From assembly GCA_964574335.1 (NCBI GenBank), contig CAZNNH010000095.1, forward strand, positions 1 through 22,305: a stretch of 22,305 nt of DNA, read 5' to 3'. The position numbers and the translations under genes were made by a program. The DNA comes from CAZNNH01 sp964574335. Its GTDB lineage: Bacteria; Acidobacteriota; Vicinamibacteria; Fen-336. The notes below the pieces were generated by a model. The model was not told where the DNA came from and ran no database searches. It worked only from the letters and a program-made list of their open reading frames with translations. Within the stretch, counting starts at the first letter, position 1. Each line of letters opens with the position of its first letter. Positions 7,803 to 14,776 of the stretch are shown one piece after another.

Positions 7803-10640
7803 CTAGTCGAGGGTGTCCTTCACCTTCTCGATGGTGAAGAACTCGATCACGTCTCCCGGCTTGACGTCGTTGTAGCCGGCGATGCCGATCCCGCACTCCA
7901 GCCCGGCCTTGACCTCGCTGGCATCGTCCTTGAACCGTCGCAGCGAGGCGACCTTGCCGGTGTGGATCACCACGTTGTCGCGGAGCAGGCGCACCTCGGC
8001 CGCGCGCGTGACCCGGCCCTCGGAGACGAAGCTGCCGGCGATCGTCCCCACCTTCGAGATCTTGAAGGTCTCGCGCACCTCGGCCGCGCCCAGGGTGACC
8101 TCGCGCACGGTGGGCTCGAGCAGCCCCTCCATCGCCTTCTTCATGTCCTGGATGGCATCGTAGATGACGGTGTACAGCCGGATCTCGACCTGGTCACGCT
8201 CGGCGGCCAGGCTGGCCTTGCGCTCGGGCCGCACGTTGAATCCGATCACCACCGCGTCGGAGGCGGCCGCCAGCAACACGTCGCCCTCGCTGATCGCACC
8301 GGCGCCGGAGCGGATGATCCGCAGCTTGATCTTCTCCTGCGGGAGCTTGGTGAGCTGGTCGGAGACCGCCTCCACCGACCCCTGCACGTCGGCCTTGATC
8401 ACCAACGGCAGCTCCTTGATCTGGCCCTCGGCGATGGCCCGACCCAGGTCCTCGAGCCGGATCCGGGACGAAGCCGCCATCGCCCGCTCGCGGAGCTTGA
8501 GCTGCCGGAATCCCACGATCGACTGCGCCTTGGCCGCATCGGTTACCGCCAGGAGCTGGTCCCCGGGCTCGGGCGGCGCAGTCAGGCCCAGCACCTCCAC
8601 CGGCGTCGAGGGCCCCGCCTCCTGCTGGCGTCGGCCCTTGTCGTCGACCAGGGCGCGCACCTTGCCGGCCACCGCCCCCGCCACCACCGTGTCGCCGACC
8701 CGCAGCGTACCGTCCTGGATCAGCACGGTGGCCATCGGCCCCCGACCCTTGTCGAGACGCGCCTCCAGCACGGTCCCCAACGCGGGCTGGGCGGGGTTGG
8801 CCTTGAGCTCTTGCATGTCGGAGACCAGCAGGACCATCTCCAGCAGCTCGGGGAGGTTCTGGCGCTTCTTGGCCGAGACATCCACGAACACGGTGCTGCC
8901 GCCCCACGCCTCGGGCATCAGGCCGCGATCCGAGAGCTGCTGCCGCACCCGGTCGGGCTGGGCGCCCGGCTTGTCGATCTTGTTGACCGCCACCAGCAGC
9001 GGCACGCCGGCTGCCTTGGCGTGGTCGATGGCCTCCAGGGTCTGTGGCATCACGCCGTCGTCGGCGGCCACCACCAGGACCACCACGTCGGTGACCCGGG
9101 CGCCGCGGGCCCGCATCAGGGTGAAGGCCTCGTGGCCGGGCGTGTCCAGGAAGACCACCTTCCGGTCTCCCACGTCCACCCGGTAGGCCCCGATGTGCTG
9201 GGTGATCCCGCCCGCCTCGTCGTCCACCACCCGGGTCTCGCGGATCGCGTCGAGCAGCGAGGTCTTGCCGTGGTCGACGTGCCCCATCACCGTCACCACC
9301 GGCCACCTCGGCTGCAGGTCCTCGGGCTTGGACTCTGCCGTCTGCTCCTGCACCACCTCCTCCTCGAAGGACTGAATGGTGGCCCCGTAGCCGAACTCCT
9401 TGCTGATCTCGGTGGCGAGGGTCGGGTCGATGGGCTGGTTGACGGTGACCATCACGCCGCGGGAGATGAGCAGCTTCATGATGTCGCGGCTCTTGACGTC
9501 CGGCATCTTCTCGCCTAGCTCCTTGACCGTGACCCCCTCGCTCAGCGAGATGCTGCGCAGCGGCCCCGAGTAGCTGGGACGCTCGTCGCGAACCGGGGGC
9601 ACGATCGGCTCCCGCAACCTTCGCCGCTTGGCCCCACGACCGCTGGGGCGGGGGGGCAGCGCCGCGGGCGGCCCGGTCGGAACAGTACGACGCGGTATCG
9701 GCGAGGTCGGTCGGAGCCCTCCAGCCGCCCCCCGCCGGGGCGTGACGGCGTGCGGCGAGCGAGGCACCGCCGTCGAGCCCGGCGACACCTGCGGCCGAAT
9801 CGGGTGCGGGCTGGTCGGGTGCGGCCCGGCGGGGCGCGGCGGCGCGATCGGACGCAGCGGGCGCCGCAGCGCCGGCCGTGCCGGGGCAGCCGGCGGTGGT
9901 GGTGGTGGTGGTGGTGGGGATGCCGCCGCCTCCACCGCCTCCACCGCCTCCGCTGCCTCGGGCTCGGCTACCGGCCCGGCGACCTTCGCCGGCTGCGGAG
10001 GCGGGACCGGGGCGATGGGGCGCACCGGTCCTCGGACCCGCGTCACCTGCCGGACCACCGGCGCCGGCGGGGTCGCCGGCTGCTGCGGGGCCGGTGCTGG
10101 GGGCGGCTCCGCGGCGGGGGGGGCGGTCGCCGGCGGCGCCTCCTCCACGCGCTCGGCCTCGGGAAGCTCCTCCTCGACCGACTCCTGGGGCGCCGGGGCG
10201 ATCCGCGGCGCCAGCCGCGGCGCGCCCGGCGGGTGGTCCAGAGCGGGCGCCGGCTCAGACGCCTCCGCCGGCCGGGACGCACGCTCGGCCTGCCGGTCGG
10301 CGCGTCGCCCCCGACCCCGGCGCACCTTGCGCTCCTCCGCCGCCGCCCGTGCCTCCTCGGCGGCCCGCTCGCGCTCCGCACGCTCGGCGGCGATCTTCTT
10401 GGCCAGCGCCTGGGCCTCGTTCTCTCGCTGGGCCTCGTCCTCCTCGCTGCCGTAGTAGCGCCTGCGCCGTGCCGTCAGGGCATCGATCTTGAGAGTGCGC
10501 TTGAGCTTGTCGGATGTGTCCTCGTCGACCGAGCTGGAGGCCGTCTTGGCCTCGATACCGAGGCGCCTGAGCTGCTCGATGACGTCGTGGCTGGAGAGCC
10601 CCAGCTCCCGTGCGAGCTGGAAGACTCTAACGTTCCCCAT
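7803..10640 (-). CDS. infB: Translation initiation factor IF-2
   Basis: IF-2 is the GTPase that places initiator fMet-tRNA on the 30S subunit and promotes subunit joining. The 945-aa product begins with an IF2 N-terminal subdomain (VRVFQLARELGLSSHDVIEQ). A long Ala/Pro-rich low-complexity linker (about residues 95-350) follows, including nine consecutive prolines. A second IF2_N region (VTVKELGEKM) precedes the GTPase domain, with G1 GHVDHGKT near residue 452, then GGITQHIGAY, DTPGHEAF, NKID and SAKK. The C-terminal domains II-IV are complete to the end (GDVIEFFTIEKVKDTLD). The ATG at 10640 lies 14 nt inside the end of nusA and has a GGGAGGAG ribosome-binding site, indicating coupled translation. 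Confidence 0.98.
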   Translation of the reverse strand: MGNVRVFQLARELGLSSHDVIEQLRRLGIEAKTASSSVDEDTSDKLKRTLKIDALTARRRRYYGSEEDEAQRENEAQALAKKIAAERAERERAAEEARAAAEERKVRRGRGRRADRQAERASRPAEASEPAPALDHPPGAPRLAPRIAPAPQESVEEELPEAERVEEAPPATAPPAAEPPPAPAPQQPATPPAPVVRQVTRVRGPVRPIAPVPPPQPAKVAGPVAEPEAAEAVEAVEAAASPPPPPPPPPAAPARPALRRPLRPIAPPRPAGPHPTSPHPIRPQVSPGSTAVPRSPHAVTPRRGAAGGLRPTSPIPRRTVPTGPPAALPPRPSGRGAKRRRLREPIVPPVRDERPSYSGPLRSISLSEGVTVKELGEKMPDVKSRDIMKLLISRGVMVTVNQPIDPTLATEISKEFGYGATIQSFEEEVVQEQTAESKPEDLQPRWPVVTVMGHVDHGKTSLLDAIRETRVVDDEAGGITQHIGAYRVDVGDRKVVFLDTPGHEAFTLMRARGARVTDVVVLVVAADDGVMPQTLEAIDHAKAAGVPLLVAVNKIDKPGAQPDRVRQQLSDRGLMPEAWGGSTVFVDVSAKKRQNLPELLEMVLLVSDMQELKANPAQPALGTVLEARLDKGRGPMATVLIQDGTLRVGDTVVAGAVAGKVRALVDDKGRRQQEAGPSTPVEVLGLTAPPEPGDQLLAVTDAAKAQSIVGFRQLKLRERAMAASSRIRLEDLGRAIAEGQIKELPLVIKADVQGSVEAVSDQLTKLPQEKIKLRIIRSGAGAISEGDVLLAAASDAVVIGFNVRPERKASLAAERDQVEIRLYTVIYDAIQDMKKAMEGLLEPTVREVTLGAAEVRETFKISKVGTIAGSFVSEGRVTRAAEVRLLRDNVVIHTGKVASLRRFKDDASEVKAGLECGIGIAGYNDVKPGDVIEFFTIEKVKDTLD
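9894..9958 (-). repeat. Trinucleotide repeats encoding the IF-2 poly-proline and Glu-Ala linker
   Basis: On the plus strand a run of GGT triplets (about 9896-9918) encodes a nine-proline tract on the minus strand. It is followed by CCACCGCCT-type repeats encoding VEAVEA units. These low-complexity triplet repeats lie inside the disordered linker of infB and are likely to vary in length between strains. Confidence 0.6.
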
Positions 10641-12189
10641 CCGACTCTCCTCCCTCGGCGCTCTCTGCAGCTTCAGGGGCGTCGTCCGGGGTCGCCTGCG
10701 TCTCCTCCAACCCTTCGTCCGCTTCCGCCTCCGCCGCTTCGTCCGCCTCCGCCGCTTCGTCCGCCTCCGCCGCTTCGTCCTCCGCCGCTTCGTCCGCCGC
10801 CGCTTCCGCCGCCGCCACTTCCGCCGCCGCCGCTTCCGCCGCCGCCGCTTCCGCCGCCGCCGCTTCCGCCGCCGCTAGCGCGGCCTGCTCGGCCTCGAAA
10901 CGCTCCAGCTCCTCCTGGTCACGAAGGTCCCAATGCACCTTGGCCTCGACGGCCGCCTCGCGGATCTTCTCGGCCGTCTTGGGGCCGACCCCCTCGATGG
11001 TGCAGAGCTCCTCGTCGGTCATCTCGAGGATGTGGGCGACCCCCGCCACCCCGGCGTCGATCAGCCTCTGGATGGTCTTGTCGCCCACCTTCTCCAGGCT
11101 ACGCAGCTCATCGACCACGCGAGCCATCCGGGCCATCTCCGCCTCGACCTCCTGGCGCTTCTCCTCCTCGCTCTTGATGTCGATCCGCCAGCCCACCAGC
11201 TTGGCCGCCAGGCGGACGTTCTGGCCCTTCTTGCCGATCGCCAGGCTGAGCTGCTTGTCCTCGACCACCACCTCCATGATCCGCTGCTCCTCGTCGAGGA
11301 TCGAGACCCGGCTGACCTTGGCCGGGGAGAGCGCGTTGACCACGAAGGTGGAGGCATCCCCGTTCCACTCGACGATGTCGATCTTCTCGCCGCGCAGCTC
11401 GCGGATGATCGACTGCACCCGGGTCCCCTTCATCCCCACGCAGGCACCGACCGGGTCCACGTCCTTCTCGCGGGAGATCACGGCCACCTTGGCGCGTTCG
11501 CCCGCCTCCCGGACGCACCCCTTGATCTGGACCGTGCCGTCGTAGATCTCGGGGACCTCCATCTCGAACAGCTTGATCAGGAGCGCAGGGTCGGTGCGGC
11601 TGACCACCACCTGTGGCCCCTTGGCCGACTTCAGGACCCGGACGATCGCCACCCGCACCCGGTCTCCGGTCTGGTAGGCCTCGGCGCGGCTCTGCTCCTT
11701 TCGGGGCAGCAGGGCCTCGGCGCGCCCCAGGTCCACCACGAAGTCCCCCACCTCCTGGCGCTTGATGATCCCGTTCAGGACCTCGCCCACCCGACCCGAG
11801 TACTCGGCGAAGACGTTGTCACGCTCGGCCTCGCGGACCTTCTGGAAGATCACCTGCTTGGCGGTCTGGGCGGCGATTCGACCCAGCACGTCGGTGGGCT
11901 TGGGGAACTCGATCTCGGCGCCGATGTCGGCCTCGGGGATCAACCCCCGCGCCTCCTCCAGGCTGATCTGGGTGACGACGTCCTCGACGGTCTCGACCAC
12001 CCGCCGCACCGAGAACACCTCGATCAGGCCGGTCTCCTCGTTGAAGCGACTCCGGAGGTCCTCGTCGCTGCGGTAGTACTTCTTCGAGGCCATGAGGATG
12101 GCGTCCTCGATGGCGGCGATGATCACGTCGGGGTTGATGTTCTTCTCTCGACTGATCTGCTCGATCTGCTGGCGAAGCTGATTGGCCAT
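10627..12189 (-). CDS. nusA: Transcription termination/antitermination factor NusA
   Basis: NusA binds RNA polymerase and RNA, modulating pausing, termination and antitermination. The 520-aa product has the N-terminal RNAP-binding domain (MANQLRQQIEQISREKNI), an S1 domain (about residues 135-200, GRVGEVLNGIIKRQEVGDF) and two KH domains (PVGACVGMKGTRVQSI; LSLAIGKKGQNVRLAAKL). A helix-hairpin-helix region follows (VGDKTIQRLIDAGV; IEGVGPKTAEKIREAA). A C-terminal Ala/Glu/Asp-rich tail of ~90 residues is encoded by tandem repeats. The ATG at 12189 is chosen because MANQL starts the conserved domain and has AAGGA upstream. The frame is open much further but overlaps rimP. It begins 10 nt after rimP and overlaps infB by 14 nt. 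Confidence 0.97.
   Translation of the reverse strand: MANQLRQQIEQISREKNINPDVIIAAIEDAILMASKKYYRSDEDLRSRFNEETGLIEVFSVRRVVETVEDVVTQISLEEARGLIPEADIGAEIEFPKPTDVLGRIAAQTAKQVIFQKVREAERDNVFAEYSGRVGEVLNGIIKRQEVGDFVVDLGRAEALLPRKEQSRAEAYQTGDRVRVAIVRVLKSAKGPQVVVSRTDPALLIKLFEMEVPEIYDGTVQIKGCVREAGERAKVAVISREKDVDPVGACVGMKGTRVQSIIRELRGEKIDIVEWNGDASTFVVNALSPAKVSRVSILDEEQRIMEVVVEDKQLSLAIGKKGQNVRLAAKLVGWRIDIKSEEEKRQEVEAEMARMARVVDELRSLEKVGDKTIQRLIDAGVAGVAHILEMTDEELCTIEGVGPKTAEKIREAAVEAKVHWDLRDQEELERFEAEQAALAAAEAAAAEAAAAEAAAAEVAAAEAAADEAAEDEAAEADEAAEADEAAEAEADEGLEETQATPDDAPEAAESAEGGESDGER
10726..10875 (-). repeat. Tandem repeats encoding the acidic Ala/Glu tail of NusA
   Basis: Two adjacent arrays are visible. 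An 18-bp unit (cgcctccgccgcttcgtc on the plus strand) occurs three times from 10726, with a shortened fourth. A 15-bp unit (cgccgccgccgcttc) occurs about five times from ~10798, one copy with a base change. They encode EADEAA-type and EAAAA-type peptide repeats. Unit lengths are multiples of three, so copy-number change keeps the frame. Confidence 0.8.
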
Positions 12190-12199
12190 CGGGTCCTTG

Positions 12200-12658
12200 C
12201 TAGCTCTTCTTGGGAAACTCGACCTCGAGCCGTCCGTGAGCGACCTTGGAGAGCGGAACCTGCAGCTCCTGCCCGCCCTCGCGCTCGAGGCGGATGGTGA
12301 CGTTGCCGTCCTCCACCGAGACCAGTCGGCCGGCCCAGTGGCGCCGTCCGTCCACCGGCTCGAAGCTCGAGAGCTTGGCCAGCCGCCCCACGAAACGCCG
12401 GTAGTCCGCCTCGTGACGCAGGGCTCGATCCAGGCCGGGAGAGGAGACCTCGAGGGTGTACGAGGAGTCGATCGGGTCCGAGGCGTCGAGGATCGCCGAG
12501 ACCTCCTCGGAGACACCCTTCAGGTCGTCGATCCCGATGCCCTTCGGATGGTCGACGAAGAGCCTGACCAGGCTGCCGCTCCGCTGGCGCTTGACCTCGA
12601 CCTCGACCAGCTCCAGGCCGCGAGCAGCCGTCACCCGCGAGGCGATCCCCTCGATCAC
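12200..12658 (-). CDS. rimP: Ribosome maturation factor RimP
   Basis: RimP is required for efficient 30S assembly. From the GTG at 12658 the product is 152 aa, the usual family length. It contains LELVEVEVKRQRSGSLVRLF, a GIDDLKGVSEEVSAILD helix region and the signature YTLEVSSPGLDRAL, followed by an SH3-like C-terminal domain (WAGRLVSVEDGNVTIRL). The frame is open to a further GTG at 12736 (178 aa), but those extra codons run through an intrinsic terminator (12711-12738), so that start is unlikely. A GAGG lies about 8 nt upstream of the chosen GTG. It is the first gene of the operon, preceded by a promoter and terminator that look like an attenuator. Confidence 0.92.
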   Translation of the reverse strand: MIEGIASRVTAARGLELVEVEVKRQRSGSLVRLFVDHPKGIGIDDLKGVSEEVSAILDASDPIDSSYTLEVSSPGLDRALRHEADYRRFVGRLAKLSSFEPVDGRRHWAGRLVSVEDGNVTIRLEREGGQELQVPLSKVAHGRLEVEFPKKS

Positions 12659-12710
12659 CTGCGTGGCCTCGGCTCGCTTGGTTCCCCCCGTCGTCTCCCA
12701 CCCTCCGTTC

Positions 12711-12738
12711 AAAAAAAAGAGTGGGTCAAAGCCCACTC
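12711..12738 (-). terminator. Rho-independent terminator in the rimP leader (attenuator)
   Basis: On the minus strand a perfect 7-bp stem (GAGTGGG/CCCACTC, 12732-12738 with 12719-12725) closes a 6-nt loop and is followed directly by eight T residues (12718-12711). It is the only textbook intrinsic terminator I found in the window. It lies between the promoter at 12766-12794 and the rimP start, so it must be read through for the operon to be expressed. Confidence 0.85.
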
Positions 12739-12765
12739 GGGTGCAACCCCAAAGCTCGAACTCGT

Positions 12766-12794
12766 AGTATACAAGAGAAATAGCTCAAGCTCAA
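12766..12794 (-). promoter_or_regulatory. Sigma70-type promoter for rimP-nusA-infB operon
   Basis: On the minus strand TTGAGC (12789-12794, 4 of 6) is followed after 17 nt by TATACT (12766-12771, 5 of 6). The region is locally AT-rich in an otherwise GC-rich window. Transcription should start near 12759, giving a ~50-nt leader that ends in the terminator at 12711-12738. Confidence 0.7.
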
Positions 12795-12896
12795 CCCGCC
12801 TCCGGGTGGTCCCGCGAGAGACCTCGCCGCAGGCCGCTGCAGAGGCTCGATGCTGTGAGAAGTGGCTCGTCGGCAACGGCTTGCGGCCGGGGCCGC

Positions 12897-12935
12897 CCCC
12901 CCGCTTGATAGCGGCGCCCGAATTCACTTCGGGCG
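12897..12935 (-). repeat. 39-bp direct repeat, copy A (palindrome-bearing)
   Basis: This 39-bp stretch is identical to 12972-13010, 75 bp away. It contains a 7-bp inverted repeat (GCCCGAA/TTCGGGC) around a 5-base loop, plus a C6/G6 run at one end. It lies between the rimO end and the rimP promoter. No function is evident; a dispersed intergenic palindrome is likely. Confidence 0.8.
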
Positions 12936-12951
12936 GGCGGGTTCGTGTCCC

Positions 12952-12976
12952 GGGGGCTCGGGGGGCGGGAGCCCCC
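12952..12976 (-). other. GC-rich hairpin between the two 39-bp repeats
   Basis: Arms 12952-12959 and 12969-12976 (GGGGGCTC/GAGCCCCC on the plus strand) form a perfect 8-bp stem with a 9-nt loop just after the rimO stop. It could help to end or stabilise the rimO transcript, but it lacks a U-tract, so calling it a terminator would be a guess. Confidence 0.45.
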
Positions 12977-13010
12977 CGCTTGATAGCGGCGCCCGAATTC
13001 ACTTCGGGCG
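12972..13010 (-). repeat. 39-bp direct repeat, copy B, overlapping the rimO stop codon
   Basis: Identical to 12897-12935. In this copy the palindrome extends to a perfect 12-bp stem (GCGGCGCCCGAA/TTCGGGCGCCGC) with loop GTGAA. The rimO TGA stop (12999-13001) is part of that loop, so the last rimO codons form one arm. Confidence 0.85.
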
Positions 13011-14330
13011 CCGCGTCACGATCCGCGCCACCAGGTCGTAGGGATGGGCATCGGTGACCTGGCAGCGCACGAAGTCTCCCGGCTCGGCACGGCCGTCGCC
13101 GATGAGCACGGCGCCGTCGATGTCGGGGGCCTGGGTGGCGAGACGCCCCTTGAGAAGCAGCGCGGTCTCGGGGTGGGCGCCCTCCACCAGGACCTCGACC
13201 GACTCGCCGATCCGCTCGCGGTTCTTGGCCAGGGAGAGGCGCCGCTGGAGCGCCATCAGCCGCCGGCGGCGCGACCGCTTGACCCGGGCCGGCACCTTCG
13301 AGGCCAGGTCTCGGGCCTTCGTCCCCTCCTCGTCGGAGTACTCGAAAACGCCGACGTGGTCGAAGCGGGCCTCTCGGACGAAGTCGAGCAGCCGCTCGAA
13401 GTCGTGATCGCTCTCCCCTGGGAAGCCGACGATGAAGGAGGTGCGGAACGCCACCCCCGGAACCCGCTCGCGCACCCGTTCCACCATGCCCATCAGATGG
13501 CCGCGCCCGGTGGGCCGGCGCATCCGCTTCAGCACCGGCGCCGAGGCGTGCTGAAGCGGCATGTCCACGTAGTTGACCACCTTCTCCTCGCTGGCCATCA
13601 CCTGCAACACGGCATCGCTCATCGTTTCCGGGTAGGCGTACATCACCCGGATCCAGCGGACGGCGTCGATCCGGGCCAGCCGAGAAAGCAGATCGGCCAG
13701 CCCTTCCCGCCGGCCCAGGTCGTGGCCGTAGCGGGTGGAGTCCTGGGCCACCAGCACCAGCTCGCGAACCCCCTGGTCAGCCAACCTCTGCGCCTCCGCC
13801 AGGACGTCATCGGGCGGACGGCTGCGGTGCCGGCCGCGCAGGCGCGGGATCACGCAGAACGAGCAGGCGTAGTCGCAGCCTTCGGAGATCTTCAGGTAGG
13901 CCAGGAAAGGCGGCGTCGAGAGCACCCGCGGAGAGGCCTCTGAGTAGATCCAGCTCGGTGGGGCCAGGCTGGGATCGGCCACCCGGGTGGGCTGGTCCTC
14001 GACCGCGGCCACGATCTCCTGGACCTGCCCGGTGCCCAGGGTGGCGTCGATCTCGGGGATCTCGCGGCGCAGCTCGTGGTCGTGACGCTGGGCCAGGCAG
14101 CCGGTCACCACCAGGCGTCGCGGGCGCCCCTTTTCCTTGAGCTGGGCCAGCTCCAGGATGGTGTCGATCGACTCTTGCTTGGCCTGGTCGATGAAGGCGC
14201 AGGTGTTGACCACCAGCACGTCGGCGTCCTTCGGATCGCTGACGATCGCGTGGCCCCGGCCCTTCAGGTGGCCGAGCATCACTTCGCCGTCGACCAGGTT
14301 CTTGGGGCAGCCCAGGCTGACCAGGCCCAC
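12999..14330 (-). CDS. rimO: Ribosomal protein S12 methylthiotransferase RimO
   Basis: RimO is a radical-SAM enzyme that adds a methylthio group to an Asp of ribosomal protein S12. From GTG 14330 the product is 443 aa, close to the E. coli length. The N-terminal domain starts VGLVSLGCPKNLVDGEVMLG and has the cluster cysteines in SLGCPKN, NTCAF and TGCLAQ. The radical-SAM motif CDYACSFC (Cx3Cx2C) is near residue 151, followed by IPRLRGRHRSRP, and a C-terminal TRAM domain is present. The frame is open upstream to a GTG at 14489 (496 aa), overlapping the preceding gene by 40 nt. That extra stretch has no family similarity I can see. The stop codon lies inside a strong hairpin belonging to a 39-bp repeat. 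Confidence 0.93.
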   Translation of the reverse strand: MGLVSLGCPKNLVDGEVMLGHLKGRGHAIVSDPKDADVLVVNTCAFIDQAKQESIDTILELAQLKEKGRPRRLVVTGCLAQRHDHELRREIPEIDATLGTGQVQEIVAAVEDQPTRVADPSLAPPSWIYSEASPRVLSTPPFLAYLKISEGCDYACSFCVIPRLRGRHRSRPPDDVLAEAQRLADQGVRELVLVAQDSTRYGHDLGRREGLADLLSRLARIDAVRWIRVMYAYPETMSDAVLQVMASEEKVVNYVDMPLQHASAPVLKRMRRPTGRGHLMGMVERVRERVPGVAFRTSFIVGFPGESDHDFERLLDFVREARFDHVGVFEYSDEEGTKARDLASKVPARVKRSRRRRLMALQRRLSLAKNRERIGESVEVLVEGAHPETALLLKGRLATQAPDIDGAVLIGDGRAEPGDFVRCQVTDAHPYDLVARIVTRRPK

Positions 14331-14449
14331 AGCGCAGCCGGTGGTGCCGGCCTGGCTCGACGAGGCCGGCGACGGGGCGCGGGGCCGAAGCGCGATCGGT
14401 GCCCACTCGCCCTCACGAACGTCCAGTGGTCGGCCCGAGGGGCGCCCTT

Positions 14450-14710
14450 TCAGTGGGTCTTCTCCGGCGTGTCGATCTCGTTCCCCCACTGCTGCAGCCG
14501 CTCGCGATCGCTCACCGAGTAGAGCTCGTCGGCGATGTCCGCCACCTGGTCGGCCACGCCCCCCAGGACCTCGTTCNNNNNNNNNNTCAGGCCGAGGTGA
14601 TGGGCCACCGCGTCCAGCCTCGGCACCGCCTTGTCGAGGGCCAGGAGCAACCCCTCGACCAGCTCGATGAGGGCCGTTCGGCTCAGTCCGTCGTGCCAGG
14701 TGGGATCCAT
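14450..14710 (-). CDS. Small hypothetical protein interrupted by an assembly gap
   Basis: I do not recognise this gene. From ATG 14710, preceded by GGAGGAGG about 10 nt upstream, it would encode ~86 aa including four unknown residues. The N-terminal half is predicted helical (LSRTALIELVEGLLLALDKA). The C-terminal half reads DQVADIADELYSVSDRERLQ and ends WGNEIDTPEKTH, also helical and acidic. The 10 Ns at 14577-14586 fall in the middle, so true length and frame continuity are unproven. The two sides share a frame only if the gap length is right. It lies 120 nt upstream of rimO on the same strand and could be cotranscribed. Confidence 0.55.
   Translation of the reverse strand: MDPTWHDGLSRTALIELVEGLLLALDKAVPRLDAVAHHLGLXXXXNEVLGGVADQVADIADELYSVSDRERLQQWGNEIDTPEKTH
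14577..14586. other. Assembly gap (10 N)
   Basis: Ten consecutive undetermined bases, probably a scaffold join of unknown true size. They split the small hypothetical gene at 14450-14710. Confidence 0.98.
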
Positions 14711-14776
14711 CCCGGGAGACCTCCTCCTCGGAGCGCGGGGCCCCGAAGCCAAGCAGGCATCATACCTGGTTTCGCC

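Noticed and set aside
7608..9518. Long plus-strand open frame opposite infB
   Set aside because: The IF-2 GTPase and C-terminal domains are unmistakable on the other strand; the plus-strand frame lacks any motif.
12659..12736. Longer N-terminus of RimP from GTG 12736
   Set aside because: These codons coincide with an intrinsic terminator hairpin and T-tract, and the extra residues do not match the family.
12897..13010. Two evenly spaced 39-bp repeats as a possible CRISPR
   Set aside because: Only two copies, one overlapping the rimO coding end, a very GC-rich hairpin spacer, and no cas genes nearby.
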